From the NCBI GenBank assembly GCA_964247055.1, contig OZ176053.1:10726001-10790000 (forward strand): a DNA stretch of 64,000 nucleotides, read 5' to 3'. Below are positions 48,575 to 61,286 of the stretch, one piece after another. The notes under the pieces were generated by a model that was not told the DNA's origin, did not search any database, and saw only the letters and a program-made list of their open reading frames with translations. The first letter of the stretch is position 1. Every line of letters starts with the position of its first letter. Source of the stretch: Paragordius varius. Taxonomy: Eukaryota > Nematomorpha. The position numbers and the translations under genes were made by a program.

Positions 48575-49577
48575 CCAGGTGCAGTCAGAAATTTTTACCG
48601 ATTTTTGTAAAAAAACGTGTATCATTGAAAGGAAATCAATTACATTTTATTCATATATTATCCATTGGTTTCTACAGGTATTGCTTATATCTCAGGTGTA
48701 ATATGGCCGTGCCAGAAAAACTGAATGCCTTTTACGGAAAACCATTCGTCAAGCCATTTGACATCGGCTTCAGAATTATTGAAGCGCTGATCCGCTAGCC
48801 CCATTGATGCGACGTTTTAGTCAGATGGCGCCAGGTCAGAAGAGTTAAGCTTATGAGAATTTCCCATCGACACTATTTCTAGGTCTCTTTCACTGGTTTT
48901 GCTGTGTAAGACGGATCACCAATCCTGATCGTTTTTCGATCGATTCGATGTTTAAAATCGATTTTACCGGATTCCAAAAGGTCAAACAAAATATCTCTAG
49001 TTTCAGCAGGCACGGCACCGTCTTCTTGCCCGAATGCGATTTAGCATAAATGGGGTTAACCGAGTGGGCAAAGTGAAAGCCACAATATTTTCGCTTTGGA
49101 TTTACATACAGTCATTCATTACTCATCCCCGTCCCAATTTGTTGCAAAAATTATTTCTTTTGTCATGTTGCATCAGGATTTTAAAATTCCTTTGAATTGA
49201 CATTCATTTAAATTGTGTGGGGCCGATTTACCGATTTCTCAATATTCGTATACTTATATTATTTGTTTTTTGTAACATGTAGCCCTCACTCTTTCACATG
49301 GAATCATTTTTAAATTTCAGCATGTTTTACAAGTAATCCATGTGAACCATAGGTTTCTGCCAAGCGATAACCGATTATTGATTCTAATCGCCATGCGTGC
49401 TGGAAATGTTCTTTTTAGGCACTTCACCATTATTACTGATATATGAAAATAAGACATGCTTTTGACGTTTGTCATTTAATGTAAAATTAAAAGAATGAGG
49501 TCTGTATCAAATTAATCGCCATGCATTTTTCGCTGAAGTATCTTATTTATATCGGTAATAACTTATAACTACACTGG
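48575..49577 (-). mobile_element. Second mariner-family relic
   Basis: Flanked by TA (48573-48574, 49578-49579). The ends match: left CCAGGTGCAGTCAG, then ATTTTTACCG; right, inverted, CCAGTGTAGTTA, then TTATTACCG. On the minus strand it retains mariner transposase pieces such as SDLAPSD (about 48825), KWLDEWFSVKGIQFF (about 48740) and VNPKRKYCGF. It has multiple frame breaks. It is about 130 bp shorter than the relic at 42557 and in the opposite orientation. Confidence 0.75.
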
Positions 49578-50366
49578 TAATACAATTATCTCCTTTAGAA
49601 TTTATTCTGATACATATTGGTAAAAAAATGACAAAAATCACTTGTTTATATTTTTATAAAAGTATTAAATATGTTAAAGACAAACTTTAAAGAAGAATGA
49701 TATTAAAAAAGGAGTTAATTGGCAAATAACATTGTATTTGTTAAATATTACTGCAAAAGCTTAAAATATAAATATGCCTTACCGCTTTTGGAAAAAAGTA
49801 AGGGAATAAGAATCAATATGGATAACATGTGAAAAAAGGGTTAAAAAGTTGGAACTGATTTAAAATTCTTAAATATGGTACAAAAAACATGGGGAAAAAA
49901 CTCATTAACCCAAAGATGTTTACAATGAACCATTGATGGATCGATGAAGGAATTACCCGAATACGATTTGATTAGTTTAATGACTATTGTAATTCAAAGA
50001 TATAAACAACCCATCATTTCTTGTCAAAAAATACTACTACTACTGAAAAAAACATGAACTTTTATTGTTTTAAAAATTGTTTTTCCTTGATACTAGTTTA
50101 AAATTTATTTAGTAAGTTTTTGCATAATTTATTCGTCATTCGTTCTTATACAATGTAGATATATGTGTATACAAATAATTATTTTTATTAACATGTATGG
50201 CAAAATATTACATATTAATTAAAAATGAAATGAAATGTAATACATATGTAATTGCTGATGATACATAATAATGAATTTTTCATACACATAAGTATGTGAA
50301 AGACAGTTTTTCTGTTTTCATTTTATAAATTTGTATTTTTACAAAGATGTCATGCCCGATAAAAAT
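49578..50366. other. Spacer between M13 and DHX33-like genes
   Basis: AT-rich, nothing recognised. The N-terminal membrane-anchor exon of the M13 gene might be expected between 48453 and 50366 on the minus strand, but none was visible. Confidence 0.4.
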
Positions 50367-53300
50367 TTAATTATTTAACCATTCAGGATCTATGGCAGTC
50401 ACTAATTTCATGTAAGGGCGACTAGTGCATAAAAGTTCAGAAAAAACTACACATTTAGGCTTGTTGGCAAAACATACGCTATGTGGATGCAAATATAGGA
50501 ATGGATTATTATTATTGCTATTGTGTCGTTCATTAAAAGTAGTATCCTCGCCATTAGTAAAATCGTAATTGCATTTAGGTAAATACTGATTTTTAAACTC
50601 ATTTTTCTCAAATTCACCATTATAAGTGTTGTCGTTGATTGTAGACGTGTTTGGTGAATAATTAGTAGTTATTAAAATATATCTGTTTGAGGTACCTTGA
50701 CGTATAGCAATATCTTGACAAAGACCTTTATATCAATTAAAAAAATTGGTTAACAAAAAATTATTTTTTTGCAAAATAAATTAAAATATATAAATATTTA
50801 TATATCGATATTGGGAAGTCTCATTATGTTCTTACAAAATTTTTGTATAGAAACAGGTGGTTTCGATTTAATTAAATAAATTGTAAAAGTAACAAAACAA
50901 AAATAAAAATTTTTTATCCGATAAGTATATAAAAATACCGATAATTGTATTTTGGCCAAAATACATTTTAGCACATTATATTATAAATTTACACCGCAAC
51001 TCTACAAAAATAGGGGTAATGGCCTGCTAAACAGATATGACACCCCAAAATATGCTTCATCATGAATAGTATGCAGTCGAATTTTTTCAAAGCGATTTCA
51101 AAATGATGCTTTTTATGGTTATAAATCATTTATAAACAGCTGTGGCGATTGTTTATGTTTTGATATGGTCCGACCTTTCTTGGATTCTACTACAGAAAAC
51201 CCCGTATAATAACCTCAAAGAAAAAAATAGATGCTTAGATTTTAGAGATACTTTTTTTATAGAAAAATTAAATTGTTGATTACAATATATAACAAATTTT
51301 GACAACGTTTTTAAAAAAACTCAAATATGCATTTAATTACAAAAAGGACAAATAATATAAATTTAATATCCCCCTATACTAAAAAATTTTATACAACTTT
51401 TTTTTATAAATATTCGACCTTATAACGCTAATTCAAAATTTTTACAAAATTAAAAAAAATAAAAACAATGGTCGGTAGTATATATCATTCGTAATAAATC
51501 TAAATGAGAACGTTTGGGTTGAAAAAAATGCTTACTTTAGGGATATGGAAATTTGAAATTTAAAACATTTAGCTGAATAACCTTTATATTATATTATTTG
51601 TAAAATCAATTTTAGCTACATATTTTCTAGAGAATACTATAACCAATATTTATAATTAGTTTGACGGACGTATATTATAAAAACATGTATATAAAATTTG
51701 ATCTATTTTTATTAATTAGTTTTAAAATAAAATCATGGCATAACTCCCCATTTCGCTATTTCTAGTCAACTCTCACCATAAATAGAAACCATATTTGGTA
51801 AATTAAAGAGTTTTAAATTCTCTATCGATTTAATATATTATTCACGGGCATTTTTTGATAACACTAGACAACAATTTTTAACTTTTTTTAACTGCCATTC
51901 TTGTAAATTTAAAATTTATTTCATTAAAGTACATAATTAGTATATCGAAAAGAAAATTGGTCCAGCATGCAAGAATTTTTTTAGATTAGAGTTTATCGAT
52001 AATTTTTGGCCCCGATTTAACATTAAACACGAAATTTCGAAAAAGTTTTTGATATGAAGCCATGTTTTTATATCATTCGAAAGAGCGCAAAAAACTGCAT
52101 TTTTTAAATGGTAGTAAGTCATTTAAATCAATCGGATGTAAAAGTTATTTGGATTTAAATGGTCGAAATTTTCAATCCTTAATTAAGTCTAGAATTTCAC
52201 AGACAAACTAATTTGAAAATCATAGAAATTACTTTAATATAAGTATTAGGGTTATATTAGTATTTAATTTAAAAAAAATGTTTGAAAAAGCTTTTGGTTT
52301 GCTTTTTTAATAAAAATTATTATCATAAATATTTTACCTAGTGGATACTAAAATGCATAGTTATAACTGTAAATTTATATCATAATGGCTATAAAAGGTC
52401 AATAATACCTTAAACTTTGTTTTTATCTTTAAAATTTCGAAATTATCAGCCTCGTAAAAAAAATAAATTAATATTGATGAGCTGGTAATTTTTAAAAAAC
52501 AAAAAACTTAAAAATTGCTGTTTTGATTGACATAAAAGCAATAAAAAAAAAGTTTTAATCAAAAAAACTTTCTTGTGTTATCTTTTTTAGACATTCATCA
52601 CCATCTAAACAAAGTTAGAGCTATTTTCATCCATTAGTTTTAAAAATATAATAATTAAAAAAAGTGCTCTCGCTTCGCGTGTTTGTCGCTCTTTAGGTCC
52701 AATATTAACTGTCGATGTAATACATATTAGTATGCATTTTATAGAGTTTTTATTACTCTTTCGAGTGATATATTACAAATAAGCATTACTTGTATATTTT
52801 CAAAGAAAAACATTTTTTAGTAAAATTTTGATAAAGAGGCGCATAATCAAAAAAATTAAATTATACAAAATTCTTCCAACGGGTTATAATTTTTATTTCA
52901 GATTTACTGTTAGAATGATACTAAATATCAGAAAATGCAAAAAACTCGAGTGGCAGAAAAATTTGTTGTCCAGTGTAATGAATATATGTAATTTTTTATG
53001 CCAATTCAGGGAGCAAAGATACAAAAATAAAATATTGTAAAATTCTTAGATTGAAAAAACATTAACTTTTCGGAATAGATGATTTGGTATAACATAATTT
53101 TAGAAAACGGATTAAAACAGTTAATTTATACTGTCAAAATGATATTATCTAAATCAAGATGGTATAGAAAAAAAACCATATATTAACGTTTAAATGAGAC
53201 AAAGCTTAGGTTATTTATTAAATCTGATCAAACCTTCATATAAAATCCGTTTAACAGGATCCATATGTAAACCACAAGATTGTAATGGGCCAAGGTTATT

Positions 53301-56300
53301 AATTTTTATAATCTTTTTTAGCTGTTTTTCTATACGGTAGGCTAACATAAGTGCTTTCCGATTTAGTTTCATAGTGGAACACCATTTCTGTATGGGTGAT
53401 TAGAAGGCAAAAAAGTCATTTAAATTTTTACATAATTAAACAATTAAAATTTTATAGCGATTCGTTAATTCATGAAATCTAGTAGTTTCATGACTTTTGA
53501 AATTAAATATGTTATTGTCTAAAGGGTTAAAATAAAAGCTTTAATAATCTAGGTTTAATATGTTTTTCGTTCAAAAAAACTAAAATGGCCTTTGTTGTAT
53601 TAAAGCTGCTGATTGGGCAACACAACGCAAAGATAGAGTGGGACTTTTTTGGCCTTATTAAGTATGCATAAGATAATTCATAAATTATCCATTAAAGAAT
53701 TATAGGGAGCCTAATTTTAATTAAATTAAAAGTGTTATTTATAGAATTAACGATTCCTTTTATAGTTGAATGCAAAGGCCATTATAAAACTATAAGAATT
53801 AGCTATAATAGATTATATGGTAGTATGCTGTTAAAATTAACCAATATATATTAAACATATACGGCGTTGGCTTTATGGCTCTTGAAAGCCCGATATACAT
53901 TAAGCATTGTAATATGATCACTATGGTAATCAACTAAATTTCTTGGCATAATATGTGACTTATTTTTGGCGTTATGGATAGAAGTGTCATGGCCTGCGCC
54001 TATAAAAATGTGTAGAAACTAATTTATAATAACACAATTGATAGAGTTATAGTATACAAAATTATATTAGCGGCTTTATTGTCCAGACTAACAAGTTTTC
54101 CGGCTAAGAAATAATAACTTGTTCTTGCTAATAAGTGTGGGCATATTTAGGGTTAGAACCAACTAATACAACAAATGCAAAAGTATTAAAATTATACAAA
54201 AAATAATAAAAATTTTAAATTTAACAATTACATTGGGAATTACCATAGTCAGTTTATTTAGTTAATTTATGAACGCTTACATATTCCCGTTCTTATTTAC
54301 ATTGCTAACCGGTCAAACCCTTAGCCCTTATGAAGATTAACAAATACTTACTCGCATTGTTTGACAAAAATATGGAAGAATTCCCACTCTCGCTCGTTAA
54401 ACTGCTCAAGAGAGCAACTATGCTACACATTTCTTCCGAACATTTTGTTTGTGGCACATCATTGTTAAAGGAGGCTTCGTTTTGTCCGTTTGGAAGTTGA
54501 TAATTTTGGGCAGTTAAATTAACCGACCCCAATGATTTGACTAACAAAAGTGCAAGAACCGGATTTAATGGAAACAAATTTATCAAGCCTCCCAAAGGCG
54601 TAAGACTTAGCAAGGGCCCCCCTTCACACGTATAAGGACACGGCATAAAGAGTGAAGTGAATAGAGATGGTGCCAGGAATGGCTTAAACTTTTTACGTTT
54701 CTTGCAAGCTCCACCATTAATATCCATGTTATTATTGTAAAAATTTGAGGCTTTAGAATTTGTGAAATTAGCCATTTCTTGTTCAAGCAGGTTGACATAA
54801 ACTGTGAAACATTGTAAAGTGTTTATGCTACTTTTTTGATTCATTTGGAGTTTGAGTTTATTGAGCGTAATTATATTATGAGATCGTAATTTTTCTATGG
54901 CATGGTAAATGTGAGCCCGTGGAGGTTCATCAACCAACCTTAATAATTTAATCTTATGTTCGGTGTCATCGATCTGTATAAAGTTATGCAGAAGAGATAT
55001 TTAATTACAGTAATTCTTATTTTATAAATGCAAAGATATGTTATTATTAAAAACCGTACATTAAAAACAAATAATATATAGTAATATTTTTCAAACTAAT
55101 TATTATTTAGTCACGTTTAAATTAAATTAAAACAAAACGAAAATTACCAAAAGTTTCTGTCCAATGGCCAATAAGTTGGGGATGATGACACTTAAATCGA
55201 CTCTTTCGATTTCAGGAATTATGTGGGTGCGTCCCTTAACTTGAGCATTATTTTCAAAGTAGAGGCGATAACAGTGGCTAATAAAAGTATCAGATTGAGT
55301 TTTTAAATCATTATTTTGATAATGGCTTTTTATGTCTCGTCCAGCACGACCAGTGCGTTGCCAGGCTTGATCCTGACTAATCCAATCAACTATGAGGCAT
55401 TCTCGTAAGTAATTGTATTGAAGTGTATTGGTGTTCTAATATATCAAGTCAGAATGTTATAAAAAAGTGGTAAAATTTGTTAATAAAAAATAATTATAGA
55501 AAAAAAGGCAAAATCAAAAAAGAATGTATGGTATTTTTTAATTTTAAATAGGCATCGTGTAAGGTTTTATCATATATTTATTTATTCTTTTTTGTTTCGT
55601 CGCTTGCATGTCGGAAGAAAGTTATGGTTATCGATATTCTGCATGTCGGAAGAAAGTTAAACAAATTATAAAACTGTATGTAAAATGTAGTCCGAACGAA
55701 CGCATCAATCTCGAATAGCCAAATTAATGGTATATTGTAAAAAATTTTAAAACTTAAATTAAGAACCAAATGTAAAAAACTGTAATTAATATTACAACAA
55801 ACAAAAATAATTTTTTCTTTAAAAACCAAAAATTATTTAATTCAAAGAAAATCTATTAAAAATATGGTCACCTGTGGACTCAAATTAACCATGGTTTTCG
55901 TTTTAAAGCGGCCACTATCAATTATGTATCGTATGTTTGGAATGGTTATAGATGTTTCAGCAATATTTGTGGCCACAATACACTTTCTAATTGGTAAGAT
56001 GTTAAATTTTATATTACCATTCATATTTGTTGATTCTTTAAACAATAATTTATTGTTTTGGGTGGTAAATACTTCATCTTGAAGCGTTTTGGATAAGCCT
56101 GCATAAAATGGATAAAACATAATTTTTGCTAAGGACTGTTCTTTCGCTTTTGGACCAACATGGTTGCTTTTATTGTAAAAATCTTTCACCAATTTCCGGC
56201 CAAGCTTAATAAAACTATCGATTTCATCTTTACCGGGTAAAAATACGAGAACGTCGCCATACGCTATATTGATTTTAATATTTTTTAAAATAATAGATGT

Positions 56301-58794
56301 GCAAAAAAAATATTTATCAGAGGTGATTGATGAAGAAAAGGGACAAAGATAGCATTAGTGAAAAAATATCTAATCTTTAGAGATATCTATATGTTTTTTA
56401 AACTATTCCCTTTATCACTTTACTTCATTTTTACTCCCGAAATATAGCTAGGGTTTTATTACCGACTAAAATTAAAGAGCCAACTAAAAATGAAGCTAAT
56501 TATTCCTAATTATATCTGCTACCAAATTACATTCTAATGCACTTCAATTATCTTATTATATTATAATCAATAGTATTTTCGTGGCATGTGTTTTCCAGTA
56601 AGCGTCTAATATGGGGTTTGCATAATAATATTGGTTAATTTTAGGTGGCTAGAGCTGATTTACTTACAAACTTTTGCAGTCTTAACCAATTTACGTGCTG
56701 CAGTTAATATGGACAATGAACTTTTTTCAAGTTAAGTGACTATCCTCAAGTAAACACATGACATATTCCGGCCTTTTTATGGATATAAAATTTTTAAAAA
56801 GATCACAGCGTCTCATATGGGGAAAAATAATTTAAACAGGAAACAAGTATGGTAAGCATATGTCAAACTTGAAATATTAATCTTTATCCCAAAAGATTCA
56901 ACACCATACTGTTAAAAAATTGATCATTACAATAATTAACTACGTTAATTTAGAAAGAACGCATGCTATACCGCCGTTGAAATTATAAAAGGTGATAAAA
57001 CCTGGTCGGACAGTAAATAAATCAGGAACAAAAAATCTCTGAAATTTAACACCTAACAACAAATGTGATATGATATTTGCAAACTAACTTCGTATCTAAA
57101 ATGAGGCGCAACTTACCAAACAAATACATTATTTTATACAATAAAGCGTGGCTGCTGCCGCATTAACTGGTTTAAGGAAATCGTAAAAAGATAACACATG
57201 AAAAAAATTATGTTGAGAGCTTATATAGTCGTCTTGACGACCACAAGCCTGTAAAATATTTTACAAAATTATTATATTGAATCTATGCAAAAGGTTCGCA
57301 GTTATATAAAATTGATACACCAAAATAAAAAAAACACGCAAGGTGACTTGATAAAGCTGATACAAAAATTTATATAGTGTTAAATGAGTGCATGAGCTAA
57401 TATAGAAAATCGAAATTACACCGTTTTTTCTGTCTTAAATATTACTTTTAGGTGTAGAATCCGAAAAACAGGATATATTTCGGAAAAGATTAAAATAAAA
57501 TGGAGCCAATTATAGGGAACTTTAAAGTGAATTTAATAAATGTTTTATAAGGTAATAGCATAAATTTATAAATTCAAAACGCCAGATAGTTATTAACACC
57601 ATTAATTGTTAAGTAAAGGATTAGTTTAATGCCGTTAGATATTTATATGTATCAGATATTCCCTTAAATTGGATTTCATTAAGTACTATGAGTTCTTTGT
57701 AAAAATTACCATCATTCATTTTGAACATATGCATATATTCTTGATTTTAAAAAGACTAAAACCTGAAAAATCTTTAAAATTTTACCAACGAAAAAAAAAC
57801 ATTTTAAATAATTAGCAGATATATCGTGGTAATAAATTTTTTTACAGTAATTGAAAATAAAAAATATTTATCTCCATTCATTGATTTTTTGGAATACAGT
57901 GTATTGGAGAATGATATTTCGAACTTTTGTAAAGTGGTTAAATGTTATAATATTCAAATTAAATAACATTATTGATTAGACACAAAAAGATCAAAAAGTG
58001 TATAAATTTACAAACAATTTAAAAATAAATATTAGCTACTTGATGTTCGGAAGATTTTTAGGAGGGTAATCAGAGAATTATTGATATAATCTTCCTGATT
58101 AAATTTTGAGACATCTTCAGCTGGGTTAAATATCTGTATGGGATATTGTCGTTGGCCTTCGATGTAAAGGACCGGACAATTGGAGAAAAATTTTGAAAAT
58201 TTGTCAACATCCATAGTTGCTGACATAATAATTAGTTTTAATTTTGATTGACCATTATTACGCTGTATTTGTGCGTTTTTAAGCAATGATAAAAGGATGT
58301 CAGTACGCAAACTCCTTTCATGTATTTCATCGATGATAATCGTTGAATATTGTTGAAACAGTGGATCATGTAAAGCTTCTCTTAATAATATTCCATCAGT
58401 CATATATTTAATTCTTGTTATATTGGATAAAATATTTTCAAATCTTACGGCATAACCAATGAGATCACCTTATATTAGATGTATATATATTACCAAGCAC
58501 AGAATTCCGAGAGCTAGCGACCCATTGAGCAATAGTAATTGCTGCCACTTTTCGTGGTTGTGTACATCCGATTAAACCTTTTTGCGCAATATGATCATGC
58601 AATATTTGAGGGATTTGTGTAGACTTTCCACATGCAGTTTCACCAATTATAATAAGAGTATTATATTTATTGACATATTTAATTATTTGACTCTTGTAGG
58701 ATAATATAGGAAAATTATTCTGCTTTTTCTTGCTTTTCTTATCAAATTTATGTACTTTATCAGATAAACAATTTCGCATCTGATCTATAACCAT
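50367..58794 (-). CDS. DHX33-like DEAH-family RNA helicase, 8 exons
   Basis: Superfamily 2 helicase; DHX33 acts in rRNA synthesis and RNA sensing in vertebrates. Exons in transcript order: 58794-58494, 58468-58040, 56263-55872, 55435-55148, 54973-54352, 53999-53863, 53387-53234, 50725-50367; 2,682 nt, 893 residues, all phases consistent. Walker A is GETACGKST (51-59). Walker B reads DEIH (147-150) in place of DEAH. Motif III is SAT (183-185), then GDVLVFLPGKDEID, NIAETSITI, and motif VI QRTGRAGR (400-407). C-terminal segments SDHITMLNVYRAF, KWCSTMKLNRKAL and LCTSRPYMKLVTAIDPEWL follow DHX33 closely. It is longer than human DHX33 because of an insert in exon 54973-54352 and an Asn-rich stretch before the C-terminus. 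Intron 1 is 25 nt. The start at 58794 is the first in-frame ATG of this exon; a further upstream exon cannot be excluded. Confidence 0.92.
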
Positions 58795-58939
58795 GCGTAA
58801 ATAGTAAAAAAAACTCTTTTATGTTCGTTTATAAATAATATATACCGATGAATACAAGGGGAGTTTATGGTGTTTACCATTATGATTTTGCGTGTCCCTT
58901 CAAATATTCGGTGGGCCACAACGTATATATCTATAATTT

Positions 58940-61286
58940 CAGTTGTCCCCAGGCCTAAATTTTTTTATATGAAATGTATTAAAATTATTTCAAAAGCTTG
59001 CTCTTGTATAATAGTGATTCAATATATACCTTATATCAGAAATACTCACCAAAAAAATTTAACGGGCCAAATAAAATATATTTTTTGAGGGCCATGAACC
59101 TTATAATGACAAATATTCCATAGCTTTTGGCACATCTGCATATATTTATACTCTGAAATGAAGTTTCTGCGGTCGCTTGTAAATCCAGCCAAACACTCGT
59201 TTTGCACCATTTAGTTTAAAAAATTGCGATATTGAAAAACATTTATTTTTATTTAACCAATAGTTTTTGACAAATTTGGTTTCGCATTATGACAGGCCAA
59301 TCTTAATACGTCGTCTATATGATCATCGGCTAAGCGATTTATGTGTGTATTCTTGACATACTTCATTTTTGAATATGCCGTCTCACACGCGTAGGTTGAG
59401 GGAAAAACAGTTAGGATAACTTAAGCACATTTTTTTATATTTTCTATTTATTTGGCACATCTTGCAATAACTCTACACATCTTTCTTTACGATTTTTCTT
59501 GAATATAGCCTCCAAATTTTAATCATTTTTAAAATCTACTTCTTTTTCAATAATATGCGCTTGATCAAAACCGAAATGCTTAAGTTGCCCAATTATGCCA
59601 TGAATTATTAACGAATGTTAAGCAATTTTTAATATTTCTGAACTCTTGAAATCTTAACATCTCATTAGATAAAAATGTTAATATAAGAGTGTTTTATTTA
59701 TAAAATCTTGTTTTTCTTCAAAAGCAAATATTTGATTAACAAATTGGGTTATTATTTTGCCGTGTAGACTTGTTGCAAGTTTATAAATAATGTTGCAAAA
59801 ATAGTAGGCTAATAAAACCCACCATTTGTCACTATTAATTTCTGTCATCTATAAATAATAGAATTTATGTCTTAAAACAAAAAATTTTGATACTTTGCTA
59901 AGGCGCCCTCTCACAGCTGTGTATCAAAGAATATCATCAAACTCAATATATATGAGAAGTTTTGGTTTACGGCGGTTGGTATTTCTTATTTTACACACGA
60001 AACCAAGTTATGCTGATGAATAAATCAGTAAAAGGATTAAATAATTTGCAAATCCTATTTATTTTTTGAAAGAGGAAGAATTGATTTGTTTATTCCAATA
60101 GAGGGACAGCCATCTGTGCAAATCGAAACCAATTTTTTCATAGATATACCATTATTATCGAAAAAAGTGGTAATTATTTTGAGAAAATCACTTTCTTGCG
60201 TGGTATTATTCATTGGTTAAAAATTTATATATTCCTCGTTAATTATGTTGTCTTACAAAATCTCACGAAGAACGCACATTGAGATGTTGAACAAATATCA
60301 GTGCTCGAATCAATAGCAATACTAAAATATTTGCAGTGTTTTGAGCCAATAATGTAGTTTTAAAAATATATTTAGACATATCTTCAATGCGTCGAGGCCA
60401 TGTTCAATCAGACAGTAGTTTATTGATTTGCCTCATAATTTGATCTTTATTATGGAATTTATCAAATAAAAAAGGGTAATCATTTATTAGACATTATTCT
60501 ATTCGTTATTTCATACGAGGCTAATGTTAGAGCCTTTTTGTGGGAGAAAGCTATATGATAGATTTTTCTTTCTGTTATAATTCCTTAATCTTTTTATATT
60601 TTTCGTTTCATTTCATCATGATTTTCTGGTAATTTCTGAGAATGATGGATTGTAAAATGTCTTTCAATATTGTATTTTTTTATAATTATGTCCTTACATA
60701 TAAGGCAGGTAATAATATTTTTATTTAAGACAACAAATTCTTCCCATTCTTTTATAAAGGAGCGATATTCATCGGATAATTTAAGTTGCATTAGATGTCA
60801 TTTTTTAAATTTATCTTTAAATATCATGTAAATTTTTTCAAAAATAGTAACATTAGAACTATAAAAAAAAACAAGTCGAAATGTAATGATGTTGATTTGA
60901 AAAATATTTTATGGCAATGAATTATAAAGAATGATGCAGGAGAGCAATGAAAAGAATATGTATATGCAAGTTTGGGTGAAAGACATGCTTAAATAGAAAA
61001 AAGGACAGCAATTTAAATTTCAAAATAGAAAAGAAAATAGAACACAACATAAACAACGTGTGTCAAAATTTTGATTCATTTTAATGTGGGGGAATTTTCT
61101 ACATTTCGAATTAAGTATTATAATTACCAAAATTTAATCCAATGAAAATAAATTATTAATATAAGCGAAACGTTTATGTGTATTATAAAAAATCATCAAT
61201 AAAAAATAACTTAAGTATCAATATGGTCATATGGCAATTTTAAAGCACTCTTAGGCCGCATGCGGCCCGCGGTTTGAGTACCACTG
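58940..61286 (-). mobile_element. Decayed hAT transposon with BED-finger transposase remnants
   Basis: Ends CAGTTGTCCCCAGGCC at 58940 and, inverted, CAGTGGTACTCAAACCGCGG at 61286. The 8-bp flanks match only 5 of 8. On the minus strand an N-terminal piece at 60791-60594 has the hAT/ZBED5-like start: YRSFIKEWEEF, then CLICKD and YNIERHFTIHH (a CCHH zinc finger). A C-terminal piece at about 59400-59270 has STYACETAYSKMKYVKN, then INRLADDHIDDVLRLA, the hAT dimerisation region. The frame between them is broken many times, so it is inactive. Its terminus is related to the MITE at 16340-16539. Confidence 0.78.

Noticed and set aside
50367-50725. First read as the N-terminal exon of the M13 peptidase (CTSRPYMKLVTAIDP resembles the M13 start region)
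   Set aside because: The whole exon, including LHPHSVCFANKPKCVVFSEL and the stop, matches the DHX33 C-terminus, and its phase fits the helicase exon ending at 53234.
41080-53040. Similarity between about 41705-41760 and 52921-52975 (ATCAGAAAATGCAAAAA followed by a related stretch)
   Set aside because: Probably a dispersed repeat fragment, but the match is short and I could not define ends, so no element was called.
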